In this document: in pieces, positions 25,485 through 36,290 of the stretch
Layout of the letters: each line of letters starts with the position of its first letter
Position numbering within the stretch: position 1 is the first letter of the stretch
Source: Eublepharis macularius
Lineage: Eukaryota; Chordata; Lepidosauria; Squamata; Eublepharidae
DNA length: 64,000 bases
Reading direction: 5' to 3'
NCBI RefSeq assembly: GCF_028583425.1
Contig: NC_072791.1
Coordinates: 13,845,868 to 13,909,867, forward strand
Notes under the pieces: model-generated
The model's input: only the letters and a program-made list of their open reading frames with translations
What the model was told of the DNA's origin: nothing
Database searches by the model: none
Made by a program: the position numbers and the translations under genes

Positions 25485-27227
25485 TAAGAGGCAACTGGAC
25501 CACTGTTGGGAATGGAAGGAGAAACTCTGAAGAAGGACAGAGAAAAAGCAGACAGGCTTAATGATTTTTTTACCTCTGTTTTTTTTTTAAAGAACTTGAG
25601 CCTATTTAGAGATGGTAGTAGACATGACAGGGCACCTGAGTGGCTAGTTGACATTGACAGAGAGGTTGTGGAGAGGCACCTGGCTGCACTGGACAAATAC
25701 AAATCCCCTGGGATGAATGGTGTTCACCTAAGAGTGCTCAAAGAATTTTCTAGAGAATGTGCAGAACCTCTGTCCATCATCTTCAAGGCCTCATGGAGGC
25801 CTGTGGATGTGCCACAAGACTGGAGAAGAGCAAATGTTATCCCAATCTTTAAGAAAGGGAAGAAGGATGACCTGGGAAACTACAGGCTGGTCAGTCTGAC
25901 TTCTGTTGCTGGGAAGATATTGGGGCAGATTTTACAGGGATCGATCTGTAAGCATCTGAAGGACCACTTAGTGATCTGGGGAAGTCAACATGGTTTTGTC
26001 CCCAACAGATCTTGTCAGACCAACCTTGTTTCCTTCTTTGATCGAGTGACAAGCTTACTGGATTGTGGGAACTCTGTCAACGTGATTTACCTGGATTTCA
26101 GCAAAGCTTTTGATAAGGTTCCCTATGACATTCTAATGGGTAAACTGGAAGACTGAGGACTGGACTATAGGACAGTTCGGTGGATAAGGAACTGGTTAGA
26201 GGGCTGCACCCTTAGAGTGGCGATCAATGGCATTTCATCAGATTGGAGGGAGGTGTCCAGTGGGGTGCCACAGGGCTCGGTTTTGGGCCCAGTACTTTTC
26301 AATACTTTTATCAATGATCTGGGTGAAGTGGTAAACTGGCTACTCATTAAATTTGCAGATGATAACAAATTGGGAGGCATGGCAAACACGCAAGAAGATA
26401 GAGTTAAAATTCAACAAGAGCTGAATACTCTGTAGAAGTGGGCAGTTGTGAACAGGATGCAATTCAACATAGATAAGTGCACAATATTACATCTGGGCCA
26501 CAAAAATGTGAAGCATAAATAAAGGATGGGGGATACACTTCTGGGTAGTAGTGTATGCAAAAGAGATCTTGCGGTAGAGTGGACTGTAAACTAAATATGA
26601 GCAGTCAGTGTGATGTGGTAGCAAAAAAGGCAAACTCAGTCTTGGGTTGTATCAAAAGGGCCATTGCATCGAAATTGCAGGAGGTCATAGCCCCTCTCTA
26701 TACTGCCTTGGTCAGGCCACACCTGGAGTATTGTGTGCAGTTCCGGAGGCCTCACTTCAAAAAAGATGTGAACAAAATTGAGAGGTTGCAGAAGAGAGTG
26801 ACGAGAATGATTAGGGATCTGGAAACTGAGCACTACGAGGAAATGCTGAGGGCCTTGGGAATGTTTAGTTTGGAGAAGAGGAGATTGAGGGGGACGTGAT
26901 TGCTCTCTTTACATATTTGAAAGTCTGTCATTTGGAGGAGGGCAAGGAGCTGTTCCAGTTGGCAGCAGAGGACAGGACTCGAAGCAACAGGTTTAAATTA
27001 CATGCAGAAAGGTACTGGCTGGATATTAGGAAAAATTTTCATAGTCAGAGTAGTTCAAAGGTGGAATCAGCTGCCTAGGGAGGTGGTGAGCTCCCCGTCA
27101 CTGACAGTTTTCAAGAAGAGGCTGGATGAATATTTGTCAGGGATGCTTTAGGCTCATCCTGCATTGGGCAGGAGGTTGGACTAGAAGGTCTCTATTTGGA
27201 CTCTTCCAACTCTATGACTCTGTGACT
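25485..27227 (+). mobile_element. CR1 LINE, 5'-truncated
   Basis: The frame 25506-26156 carries reverse transcriptase blocks (YKSPGMNGVHLRVLKEF, GNYRLVSLTSVAGKI, NVIYLDFSKAFDKVP). After a stop it continues at 26217-26435 with SSGVPQGSVLGPVLFNTFIND and IKFADDNKLGG, and then at 26555-26899 with PHLEYCVQFRRPHFKKDV. The 3' end ggttggactagaaggtctct and ctctatgactctgtga are typical of CR1. Several stops, so inactive. Inserted into an older repeat. Confidence 0.93.
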
Positions 27228-27342
27228 AACCAACTTTATTGTAGCATAAGCTTCTAAGAGACATAGCTCTCTTCGTCAGATGCATCTGACGAAGAGAACT
27301 GTGGCTCTCGAAAGCTTATGCTACAATAAAGTTGGTTTGTCA
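27228..27342. repeat. Palindromic pair of hammerhead-cored repeats
   Basis: Two copies meet head-to-head at an atgcat centre near 27282: taaccaactttattgtagca on the left, and its reverse complement with tgctacaataaagttggttt on the right. The right copy has CTGACGA (27286-27292), a stem with a GAGA/TCTC core, GAAA (27310-27313) and the short hairpin gcttatgc. Confidence 0.75.
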
Positions 27343-29446
27343 CAGAATCACAGAGTTGGAAGGGGCCATACAGACAATTATGAGGCATTATGGAGGAGAA
27401 TCCAAAAAGATTTAGAAAGATGGTCCAAGTTAAAGCTGTCCTGGATTGGAAGAATTTCCGCAATTAAAATGACTATTTTACCAAAAATTAACTTTTTGTT
27501 CCAAATGTTACCAATTAGCATAAGAGATAAGACGTTGAAAAATTGGCAGAGACAAATAAATCAATTTATTTGGAATGGCAAAAAAGCAAAAGTAATATTT
27601 AAGTTACTACAAGATGAAAGAAGAAGAGGAGTTATATTATCTAGTTATATTATCAAGCAGCTGTCTTAGTTTAGATTACAGATTGGATAAGAAACCCTAA
27701 GAACAGATTAATAAGACTAGAGGCGGTGGATTTATCAGAGGGACTACATAATTACCTTTGGGTAGCAAGAAGAACAAGGAGACAACAAAAAAGTCATGTT
27801 ATAAGAGACAGCCTGATACAAATTTGGGAATCGATTAGAAAGAGAATAAGTCCGCTGATATCGCCAATATTTTCACTAATTGAAGCCTTCTGTGATAAAA
27901 ACCAGAGAAAAGACAATGACTTAATAATTTATAGAGATATGATAAGCTCTCAAGGAAAGATAAAATCATGGCAAGAAATTCAGGATGAAGGAATAAAAAT
28001 ACATTTCCAGGCGGTCTCCAGATTAAAAGAAGCTCTTAAAAGTTTACAGAGGACAGTTAAGAGATCTTACAGAGTTTGAGAAGATAATCACACGTGATTC
28101 CGCACATGTTGGATAATGCACTTCCAATCCTCTTTATAGATCATTTGGAACAGATTTTTTGTGTGTGCAGAACAAAAAATCCTCCTCAAATGATTGATAA
28201 AGTGCATTGAAAGTGCATTATCCAACGTGTGCGGAATCACTCACAAGAAGGAGCACATTCTGGGTCAAATTCATAAACTTTCACTTCAATATGACACAGA
28301 AACAGAACAAGTTAAAATTTGCACGATAAAATGGATGCAAAATTTTGGAGAAGAAATAACATTTCAACAGTGGGAGAATCTTTGGACAAAGGGCATAAAG
28401 TTCAGGGCAAGCCAAACTCTAAGGGAAAATTGGTATAAGATGTTTTTCAGATGGTACATTACACCAAAGGACATTGAGAAAATGGATAAGAAATATGTAG
28501 GGCCATGCAGGAAATGTAAAGAAGCGGACAACACCTTTTATCATATGTGGTGGACATGCAAAAAAAGTAAAAAATTTTGGAAATACATACATGTGGGGAT
28601 GCAAAAAATTTTAAAATTTGATTTCACCATGAAGCCCCAGACTATGCTGCTGGGAATATTACCAGACAATATTGATAAAACATCACATGGATTATTCAGA
28701 TACCTGCTGATGGCCGAAAGAGTGATATTTGCAAGTAAATGGAAAGAAGAGGAATGGCCAACCAATGAAATTTGGAAAGACAAGATGGCAGAATGTGCAG
28801 TGATGGCAAAATGGATGAGTTATATAAATAGAAGACCAATAAGAGAATTTGAAGAGAAATGGGGGAATTATTTTGCTTATAAAGAACAATATAAGATGTT
28901 GTAGTTTTACAAATTGGAACAAGATCGTAAATTGACTTATTGTACCTATTTTATAAGAGGTTGCAGTTTGACAAGGGGGGGAAATGTTTGAATATATAAT
29001 TGCTAAAATAGTTTGTAGGATATGGAAATATTGATATAAAGCTAAGGATAAGTAGAGATGATTGTTCTACTAAATGTTATGTTAATCAGCTATATTAAGA
29101 TGAAATATTGTAGTAACAATGAACTGAGCAGTCTTCCTTTTTGATTATCAATTTTTGATTATCAGTTTTTGATTATTGAGTGTGGAGAAGGAGGAGGTAT
29201 GCATTAAGTATGTGTAGCATAGAGGGATAATATACAGGAATGGGATTTAATAAAGGTTGTAATCTTTATTGTTATACAGACATACACTGAAAAAGATTAA
29301 GTGTGTGTGCACTCTGTATTACAACAATTTGTGTAGCGAACAGCTGTAAAATCTTCTTGACCTCATCAGTTTCTCCCCTCCCCTTTTTTCTTTCTGTATC
29401 CTATTTTTACTTAGATAAAATAAAATTATAAAAATATAAAAAAGAA
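27343..29446 (+). mobile_element. Older L1 LINE, ORF2 3' half and 3' UTR
   Basis: After a CR1-tail scrap at 27343-27375, coding text runs from 27384 (LERWSKLKLSWIGRISAIKM, NWQRQINQFIWNGKK) through 27726-28079 to 28194-28904 (CRKCKEADNTFYHMWWTCKK, the L1 C-terminal cysteine motif). The frame is interrupted, including by a MITE at 28090-28243. The 3' UTR runs to about 29440 and ends in ataaaataaaattataaaaa. It is more diverged than the 44037-63124 L1. Confidence 0.88.
28090..28243. mobile_element. MITE inside the L1 ORF2
   Basis: The inverted ends gtgattccgcacatgttgga and, at the right, tccaacgtgtgcggaatcac continue into gcactt stems. Flanking tcaca repeats lie at about 28087-28091 and 28244-28248. 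No coding capacity. Confidence 0.75.
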
Positions 29447-29512
29447 AGCTTATGCTACAATAAAGTTTGTTAGTCTTAAAGGTGCTAGTGGACTCTTTAC
29501 TATTTTTCTTTT
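29447..29512 (+). repeat. Hammerhead-cored repeat, 3' part
   Basis: Reads aaagcttatgctacaataaa and ttaaaggtgctagtggactc. The same start is present at 27312, so the L1 insertion between them is bounded by a repeated segment. Confidence 0.7.
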
Positions 29513-29604
29513 TTTCTTTTATTAAACAAAAAAAGGGAAATACAGAAAGGAAGGGAAGAAAGGGGGGCAAACAAAGCAGATATAACAATGTATACTGCAA
29601 GGGT

Positions 29605-29936
29605 GTATTGTCGAAGGCTTTCGCGGCCGGAGAACGATGGTTGTTGTGAGTTTTCCGTGCTGTATTGCCGTGGTCTTGGCATTGTAGTTCCTGACGTTTT
29701 GCCAGCAGCTGTGACTGGCATCTTCAGAGCTCTTACAGGATGACTCAGCCCAAACCCACCTTCCTGAGTAGATATAAATTACCTGCTAACATTTTCTCCA
29801 CATATTGACACTGAGAGATTTCTGTCTTTCGGTGCTACACCTCTGAAGATGCCAGCCACAGCTGCTGGCGAAACGTCAGGAACTACAATGCCAAGACCAC
29901 GGCTATACAGCCCGGAAAACCCACAACAACCATATA
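29605..29936. mobile_element. Penelope-like repeat pair with hammerhead ribozyme
   Basis: Two copies in inverted orientation: the left one 29605-29735 (minus sense) and the right one 29838-29936 (plus). Both contain the same strings, for instance gaactacaatgccaagacca in the right copy and its complement in the left. The plus copy has a full hammerhead core (see the ncRNA entry). Assignment to Penelope-like elements rests on the known occurrence of short hammerheads in that class. No reverse transcriptase is present here. Confidence 0.55.
29840..29880 (+). ncRNA. Hammerhead ribozyme motif
   Basis: The order matches the self-cleaving core. Stem I strand CCT is followed by CTGAAGA (29843-29849) and a 6-bp stem II GCCAGC/GCTGGC (29851-29856, 29864-29869). 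Then come GAAA (29870-29873), a minimal stem III AC/GT, the cleavage triplet GTC (29875-29877) and the stem I partner AGG. The very short stem III is as described for hammerheads of Penelope-like elements. Activity is inferred, not shown. Confidence 0.7.
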
Positions 29937-29939
29937 CTA

Positions 29940-30580
29940 CAAGGGCTATTAAAATACAAGATACAAAATCATGATCTTTATGACTATGATAATTAAATAT
30001 TTTTCCAAGATAAGTAACACATATAAAGTTCATACCTAATTCTACTCATCATTTTAGTAATAATAAAACGAAGAAACAAAAATCAATTCTTAACCCAGAT
30101 ACTACTACTTTCTTAATATAACTGGTTATCGTAACTGTAAAATCTTTAAAATAATATAGTATTAGGAATTCTGATCTATATCTACTCCATATTCTCATTA
30201 CCTTTTGCTTATACTCACAATATCTGTAACCATACTTGCCTATTGCCAATCTTCCAAAGTTATACGATCTACTATTTTATATTACTGATTATCTTACAGT
30301 CAAATTTTCAAGCATATCTCTATTTAATCATTTCCATAACTGCGGTTCTAAAACAGCTTATAAGTTTTATCCATTATAGCGGAAGCAAGTGTTAAACTAT
30401 TTACTACCAAAACTGTTGCAATACAAGGTATCAGAATCCTAACCTTTATAGATCTTGATTAACAATTAAATATTTTCCAGCCTAACCAGCCCATGTAAAA
30501 TTCAAACCTTACAATTATTAATAATCAGACTTCTTATTTGGTTAGTCTTAAAAGTGCTACTGGACTCTACTATTTTTCTA
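29940..30580. other. AT-rich intron sequence, no gene recognised
   Basis: No conserved frame or recognisable repeat, apart from a scrap of ttaaaagtgctactggactc at 30546-30570. Confidence 0.5.
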
Positions 30581-30838
30581 TCTTCTCAGATACCGTAACG
30601 TATCTTCCCCTTAGGAGGACCCTCCCAAATGAGTGTACTTAGAAGTTTGTGTAAAACATCCAGACTTCCATGACACCTTTCCATTTTCCTTCTAGTGAAC
30701 AGAACAGATAGGCAAAGAGAGTGAGGGGTTTTCCTTGGGCTAGGAACGGGTGAGTGGGGCACAGAGGCCATGTGGAATCACAACTGCACAACAGCAGCTC
30801 CAGGCACTCAGGGTTATGAGTTGCAGTTCTTCACTCAC

Positions 30839-30918
30839 CTGGTTTGGCCCCATAGAAGTCGATTTCTCCCTGCTGCAAAGATACAGCAAAGATTTTATTG
30901 TTGGTTTCAAGGCCTCGC
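30839..30918 (-). CDS. SCAN-KRAB zinc-finger protein, linker exon 3
   Basis: An 80-nt exon between the SCAN and KRAB exons. The acceptor is ttttgatctttccag and the donor CCAG|GTGAGT. Entering with one base from the previous exon, it reads GEALKPTIKSLLYLCSREKS and on to TSMGPNQ, and ends in phase 0, exactly the phase needed for the KRAB-A exon. It has no recognised domain and is a linker between SCAN and KRAB. The call rests on splice-site quality and phase agreement. A shorter alternative acceptor (ctgtatctttgcag, exon start 30872) would break the frame. Confidence 0.65.
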
Positions 30919-31657
30919 CTGGAAAGATCAAAAGATAATTGGAAGACATTGAAATCTTTTCCAGTATTTAGCATTTCAGTTTCTTGAATGGGGAAAACAG
31001 ATTTTCTTGGGTCATGTTCACAACTACCCTCCCTTCCTTCCATATATTTAAAAAAAAAACCAGTCTTGCACAGGTTATCATAGACAAATGAAGGGCTGAT
31101 TCTCCAATGGTATAGAATTCACAGAATAAAGAAGGAAGAACTCTGAAATGAAAGGTAGAAGCAACTCTGAACCCACTGATAGAAATTGCAGCTACCAAAC
31201 TCAAGAATCTCTCAAGAAAGGACTATTTCAGGCTTGTCAGTTGCGATTTGCTGGGTCCTTTGTAGTCCTGTTTTGACGTGGTGCCACACAGTCTGTTTCG
31301 AGGCTGGGGGGACCTCCCCCTCGCACAAGGAGGCATTTCCTCCCTTTCAGACCAAGCCAATCAGCCCCCACCCCTGGCAGATTACATTAGCCAGGAAGGA
31401 GAGGCCATATAAGCAAGACATAAGCCTCAAGACCCCAAGGATCCTGTCCACAGCCTCAGACTGAATGCCCTATACAAGTTCCCCAAACAGCCCAAAGAGT
31501 CTCCACCGGGCACCATCTGACCCTGTCACTGCTAATGCAGAGCCCAAGCCAGAACTGGGTCAATGCTGAGCAAAAAGGGTCAGAGTGGGCTGAACCCTCG
31601 ACTTCCTCCTCCCTCCAGATCCCAACAGGCCTCTGACTACAGCCCTTCTGATCTTAC

Positions 31658-31700
31658 CCAGAAAAGCTGCTCTGTGGCAATAGTTGATCCTTTCCTGCAC
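31658..31700 (-). CDS. SCAN-KRAB zinc-finger protein, linker exon 2
   Basis: A 43-nt exon with acceptor cacttctttttcag and donor TTCTGG|GTAAGA. It follows the phase-0 end of the SCAN exon and reads VQERINYCHRAAFL plus one base. Together with the 80-nt exon it gives 123 nt (41 codons), which keeps SCAN and KRAB in one frame. It lies only 171 bp downstream of the SCAN donor. No domain is recognised. Confidence 0.65.
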
Positions 31701-31871
31701 CTGAAAAAGAAGTGAGGATCTCACAAAGGGGAAACTGTTGAGAAAAGGAACAGGGTTAAGGGGGGGGGGGTAGGGGGATGTCTAAAAAAGGTGGGGCCCT
31801 CTGTGTGGACTTTGAAGGTATCTCTGATCATATCCAGTGCCCCACATACGATCTAGAGGAATCCCTCTTAC

Positions 31872-32285
31872 CTCCTGGCCTGGATTCTTGTCACCTGCGT
31901 GGCTCAGGAGGAACCCTTCTGCCAGGGCCACCGCCTGGGAAGTGGTCTCCGGCCCACATTCCCTGACCCAGCTCTCCATCTCGGGGGGCAGGATGGCCAG
32001 GAACTGGTCCAGGATCACCAGGTCCAGGATCTTCTTCTTGCTGTGCCTTTCTGGCTTCAGCCACTGGAGGCAAAGGCGGTGGAGTTCACTGCAGATCTTT
32101 CGGGGCCCATCAGCCTCTCGATAACGGAATTGCCTGAAGTGCTGTCGCTGCACATCTGAAGGGGGAAAATCCTCTCCCAGGCTCTTCTGCAAGGTTCCTT
32201 CCCACAGTCCCCTTCTGCTCACAGGCTCCATGGCAACAGGGCCTTTTCTTTCTTCTGGAGTGGCTGAGTCCAGCTTTGTCCTCAT
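31872..32285 (-). CDS. SCAN-KRAB zinc-finger protein, SCAN exon (coding part)
   Basis: It codes for the N-terminal 138 residues. The SCAN domain runs from about residue 47 ([20 protein letters not shown]) to 130 ([14 protein letters not shown]), with the W-L-x-P-E-x-x-S-K-x-x-I-L-x-L-V-x-x-Q-F-L core that mediates dimerisation between SCAN proteins. The exon ends CCAGGAG|GTAAGA (donor, phase 0). The start ATG at 32285 has A at -3; a later M (VAMEP) is an alternative. The exon itself extends 5' to about 32383, after the acceptor ctctttacag, and includes a tiny upstream ORF (ATG at 32376, six codons then TGA). It is the paralogue of the orphan exon at 7344-7840. Confidence 0.88.
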
Positions 32286-32383
32286 TTTCCCGTCCTCTCC
32301 AAACAGCCTCCACCTGGACCAGTGGATGGCCTTCCTCCTTTGCCAGATTCTTCTATCAAGGCAGCTGCTGGATCATTGACCTC
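32286..32383 (-). other. 5' UTR part of the SCAN exon
   Basis: It follows a good acceptor (tctctttacag), so an untranslated first exon must lie further right; I could not locate it. The short upstream ORF starting at 32376 may lower translation. Confidence 0.5.
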
Positions 32384-33304
32384 CTGTAAAGAGAAGTCTC
32401 AGCTGGTGGCCATATATATATATGGGCACCCGCATGTAAAGATGTGACCCATGTCGCACAAAAGTCATAGAATAAATCAGAATCAAAGATGTTTGAAAAT
32501 TAAAAAATGGATGGAGCAAGTGAAGAGGAACTTCCACACAGCAAGCAGAAAGGCTCCACTCTGCTTAATAACAGCATCTTATATACTAAAAGCAAGTGGC
32601 CCTCATCTGAGGATACTTACATCCAGAGACTAGAGTCATGAACTGACAAGACAGACCTTCCTACAAAAACTCTCATTGGTTTGCAGAAGAATGTGAAATC
32701 TAACCACCCCCCCCCCCCAAATCAAACAATAAACATTGCTTTTTAAAAAACCCTAAATCGTAAAAGGAGTGACTATAGCTTCAACCAGATGTCCTTGGTG
32801 GCTGTTGCTAGGCAACCATAACAGGTCTCCTAGTATTCCAGACTTCCTTTCTGTCAGTAAAATGCAAGGGGAAGGGACAGGGCCTTTTCTGGGGCTGTTT
32901 TGGGCTCCAGGGGAGGATTAATTGGGGCCAGGTACAGAAGCAGATAAGTTGTTTAGTAGGTACGTAAGAGAGAGGCATGTAGGAAAAGGTGAGAACATGG
33001 AAGCTACCAAGAGGAGGGAAAGAGGAAATAGTGTCCAGAAGGGTTTACAGGGGAATGGGAAAGGGGAAGAAGGGGGCAAAAAAATGTGGGAGGGAAAGAT
33101 AGAAGGAAGCAGGAAAGGGAGGAAAGCTGTGGAGGGCAGGGAAGGGAAGGGAAAGGGATTAAGGTGGGAAGTGGGAAATGAGATGCCCCACAAAAGTCCT
33201 TGCAGCCCCCGCATGTTTCTAAACTATAAATTAAGATTCCTACAGCATTTAGATGCCAGAGAACATGACGTGGGACTAGGAATGGAGTGCATATTTACAA
33301 AATA

Positions 33305-33552
33305 GAGAGCCAGTTTGGTGTAGTTGTTAAGAGCAGCAAGACTCTAATCTGAAGAACCGGGTTTGATTCCCCACTCCTCCGCTTGAAGCCAGCTGGGTGA
33401 CCTTGGGTCAGTCTCAACTTCTGGGAGCTCTCTCACTCCCACCCACCTCACAGGGTGATTGTTGCAAGGATAATAACAACACACTTTATAAACCGCTCTG
33501 AGTACACGTTAAGTCATCTTGAAAGGTGGTATATAAATCAAATTTATTATTG
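33305..33552 (+). repeat. tRNA-headed SINE, MIR/CORE-like
   Basis: Same family as 90-335: ggtgtagttgttaagagc, gggtttgattccccactcc, and the tail ggtggtatataaatcaaatt. Missing at the homologous place in unit A (about 8315). Confidence 0.87.
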
Positions 33553-33574
33553 TTATTAAAAATGGTGGTGATGG

Positions 33575-33835
33575 AGCAACTGAGAGTCCCAGAGATGCTG
33601 GATCTCTCAAATCGTGATTCAGACAAGTGGAGAAGATTTCAGGAGCAGTCTGGCTTGTCCATGGAAGCCGCCAGAGCCATAGAAGAGACGGAGATGAGGA
33701 AGGGGACCCTAATTTGGAAGCTTGCAGGACCCAAACCCAATGATTGGTTTCATATCTTGCCACTAAGTGCGCAGACGAGAACTCTGTATATGATAATGAG
33801 TTGGAAGAGATTTATAAGCTGACTAAAAATGAGGT
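33575..33835 (+). mobile_element. Gag-like fragment, paralogue of 8604-8850 (fossil)
   Basis: The frame reads VPEMLDLSNRDSDKWRRFQE and onward, close to the unit A copy. Old, partial, duplicated along with the locus. Confidence 0.35.
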
Positions 33836-35834
33836 TTATGAAGGGTACCTTTTAAAGTAAGGAGCTGAGCTATGAATAATATCTTAATAGCTTGCTTTCA
33901 GTCTAAAAATCCCTATTTGTTGTTGTTCAAGGACTTGTTGACTCATTAGGTCAACAAGTGTGAGGTGCCCATGATTTGAAGAGGTAGATTTCTAAAAGCC
34001 AAAGATCTTCCATTAGTAAAGGCAACTGAACTGTGCCAGGCTGCAGAAGTCACCTGGAAGACTGCCGATTATTTTGGCATAAACTGCACCACACTTATGG
34101 GAAAAAATTATGGGACTGCCTCTCTATCTCTGCCCACCACAGCAGCTTCACTCCTCTGAGCAGGGCCTTCTGCAGGTGCCACCCTGAAAATGGGCAAAAT
34201 CTATAGTTGCCCACTATTGCCCACTGTTTTGGAGATCTGAGTCATTTCTTAGGGTCAAATTATGCTGGGAGGGGAATCTGAAGTCCTTGAGGGGATGACC
34301 CTACATCTATTCTTTCCTGGGAAGGGCTGTGCATAATGGATGGATGCCCTGCTCTGCGTTCCATTGGGCTTGTGGCATAACCTGGCATGGGTTTGTTGGT
34401 TTAATTCAGGCCCCATCTTTTATTTCTCGGCCATGCTGGGATCAAAATGGGGCCATCAAAATGGGCTCCCTGTGAGGCTAGGGTCCTGGGGGCTACGCCA
34501 CACATGCACTCTCTCTGTAGTGGCCCCTATCATAGAGAATTACCTTCCTGAGAAGTTCAGGAAAGCTCCCCCATATCTGGCTTTCTTCACATTGTGGAAA
34601 ACTTAAGTATTTAGGAGGGCCTTTTTTCAGACAATAGGCCCGTGATATAAGAAAAGGCTCAGAAAGATAGTCTGGGAAAGGGAGGGGGACTAGAGCCTGG
34701 GAGTGTGCACCGGATGGCCCAGATCCAGTTTTGAGGGGTACAAAAGAATAACTTGGTATCCCTGAATTCCCAGGAAGTACTCTCATCCAATTAGAGAATC
34801 TTGAATTTATCCAGAGATTACTTCCTATGGGGGGGGGATGTATGGAGGGCCTTGTTCAAGTAAACAGCAGAACATTTGCCGGAAACCTAGTTTCTGACAA
34901 TTCACTAAAGACCCCGCAAGTTACAGGAAGATTGGATCCTGGGGACCAACTCTATGGCCCCCTGAATAAGCTGCCCCCAGCTTCTCTCTGTTGTTTCCTA
35001 GAGGAGAAACCATCAAACCAGAGAATCCCTAGGGGAGGGCTGAGGCTTGCTGAGCTGCGGAGTTTAAAAGGTGGCCAGAGATGCCGCCCTTATTGCAAGG
35101 AGGACTCAGCTCCACCCCCAGGGAAGAGGAGCTGCCAGAGAGAAAGCAGGAAAGCCCCGAAGGTCAATGGAGCCCTCTGGTTACTAAGGCCAAAAGCAGG
35201 GAGGCGTTTTGCAAAGGAAATATTTGTTCACTGCTTACCTCTTTTTAAAAAGTGCTCCAGTGCTGCCTCTCCTCCCCTTCCCCACTCAGCATAGGAAGTG
35301 ACAGTGGGAAGTCAGGTGACTTTCTCTCTTCATGCCTCTCTAGGAACAGAGACTCCTTCCCTTTAACCCTTAGATGGACTTTCCAGAAAGCCAAAACAAT
35401 CACTCCCGACAAAATAACACCACCCTCACATTGTAGATCATTTCTTAGTCTACAGGCAGCACCAAAACAATCACACACCCAGCACTTCAGGGCACTGTCA
35501 CAGGGCAATAATAAGAATCCAAGGCACGGGTCCTCATTGAGCCTGAGGATTTTTAAATGGGGTCCCCCCAAACTCACCATCAAATGACATATCATCTCTA
35601 TAGCCACAGACTGCACTGCAAACATCAAGCACCCACTGCTTTATGCCCCCCCCTTCCCACATACCAAAATGTGGCTACAAATCAGGGATCCTCTCTCAGG
35701 GACCCTCAGGATTCCTGTGTTTAGTCACTATACAAATTCATTATTTAAAAAATTGATCACATGTATGGCCACCGATTGCACCAGGCATCCACGACTTGGG
35801 GAAGCCGCCATGAGCAAAACAGTGATTTAAAGAC

Positions 35835-36290
35835 ACATAGAATCATAGGGTTGGAAGGGACCTCCAGGGTCATCTAGTCCAACCCCCTGCACAATGCAGG
35901 AACTTCACAACTGACCCCCCCCAACTGCCCCAGCGATCCCTGCTCCATGCCTAGAAGATGGTGAAACACCTGCAAGATTCCTAGCCAAACTGGCCTGTGG
36001 AAAATTGCTACCCGACCGCAAGGTGGCAATCGGCATTACCCTGGGCATGTAAGAAGGGCCACGAGAACCAAGCCCTGATACAACCCCTTCTGTCCTCCCT
36101 CTCATGATCTGCCCAGGTTCACGGAATCTGCATTTCTGTCAGAGGGCCACCTAGCCTCTACTTAATAACCTCCAAAGAAGGAGAGCCCACCACCTCCCAA
36201 GGAAGCCTGTTCCAACTGAGAGACAGCTCTAACTATCAGGAAGTTCTTCCTAATGTTTAGCCAAAAATTCTTTTGATTTAATTTTAATGT
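35835..36290 (-). mobile_element. CR1 LINE 3' end
   Basis: The minus-strand CR1 3' end is recognised by atagaatcatagggttggaa, gggtcatctagtccaacccc and, further in, actatcaggaagttcttcct. No coding part remains. A MIR-like scrap (agatctgaacccacgactct) follows at 36340-36450. Confidence 0.85.

Noticed and set aside
30839-30872. Shorter 34-nt version of linker exon 3
   Set aside because: It would put SCAN and KRAB in different frames; the 80-nt version keeps the frame.
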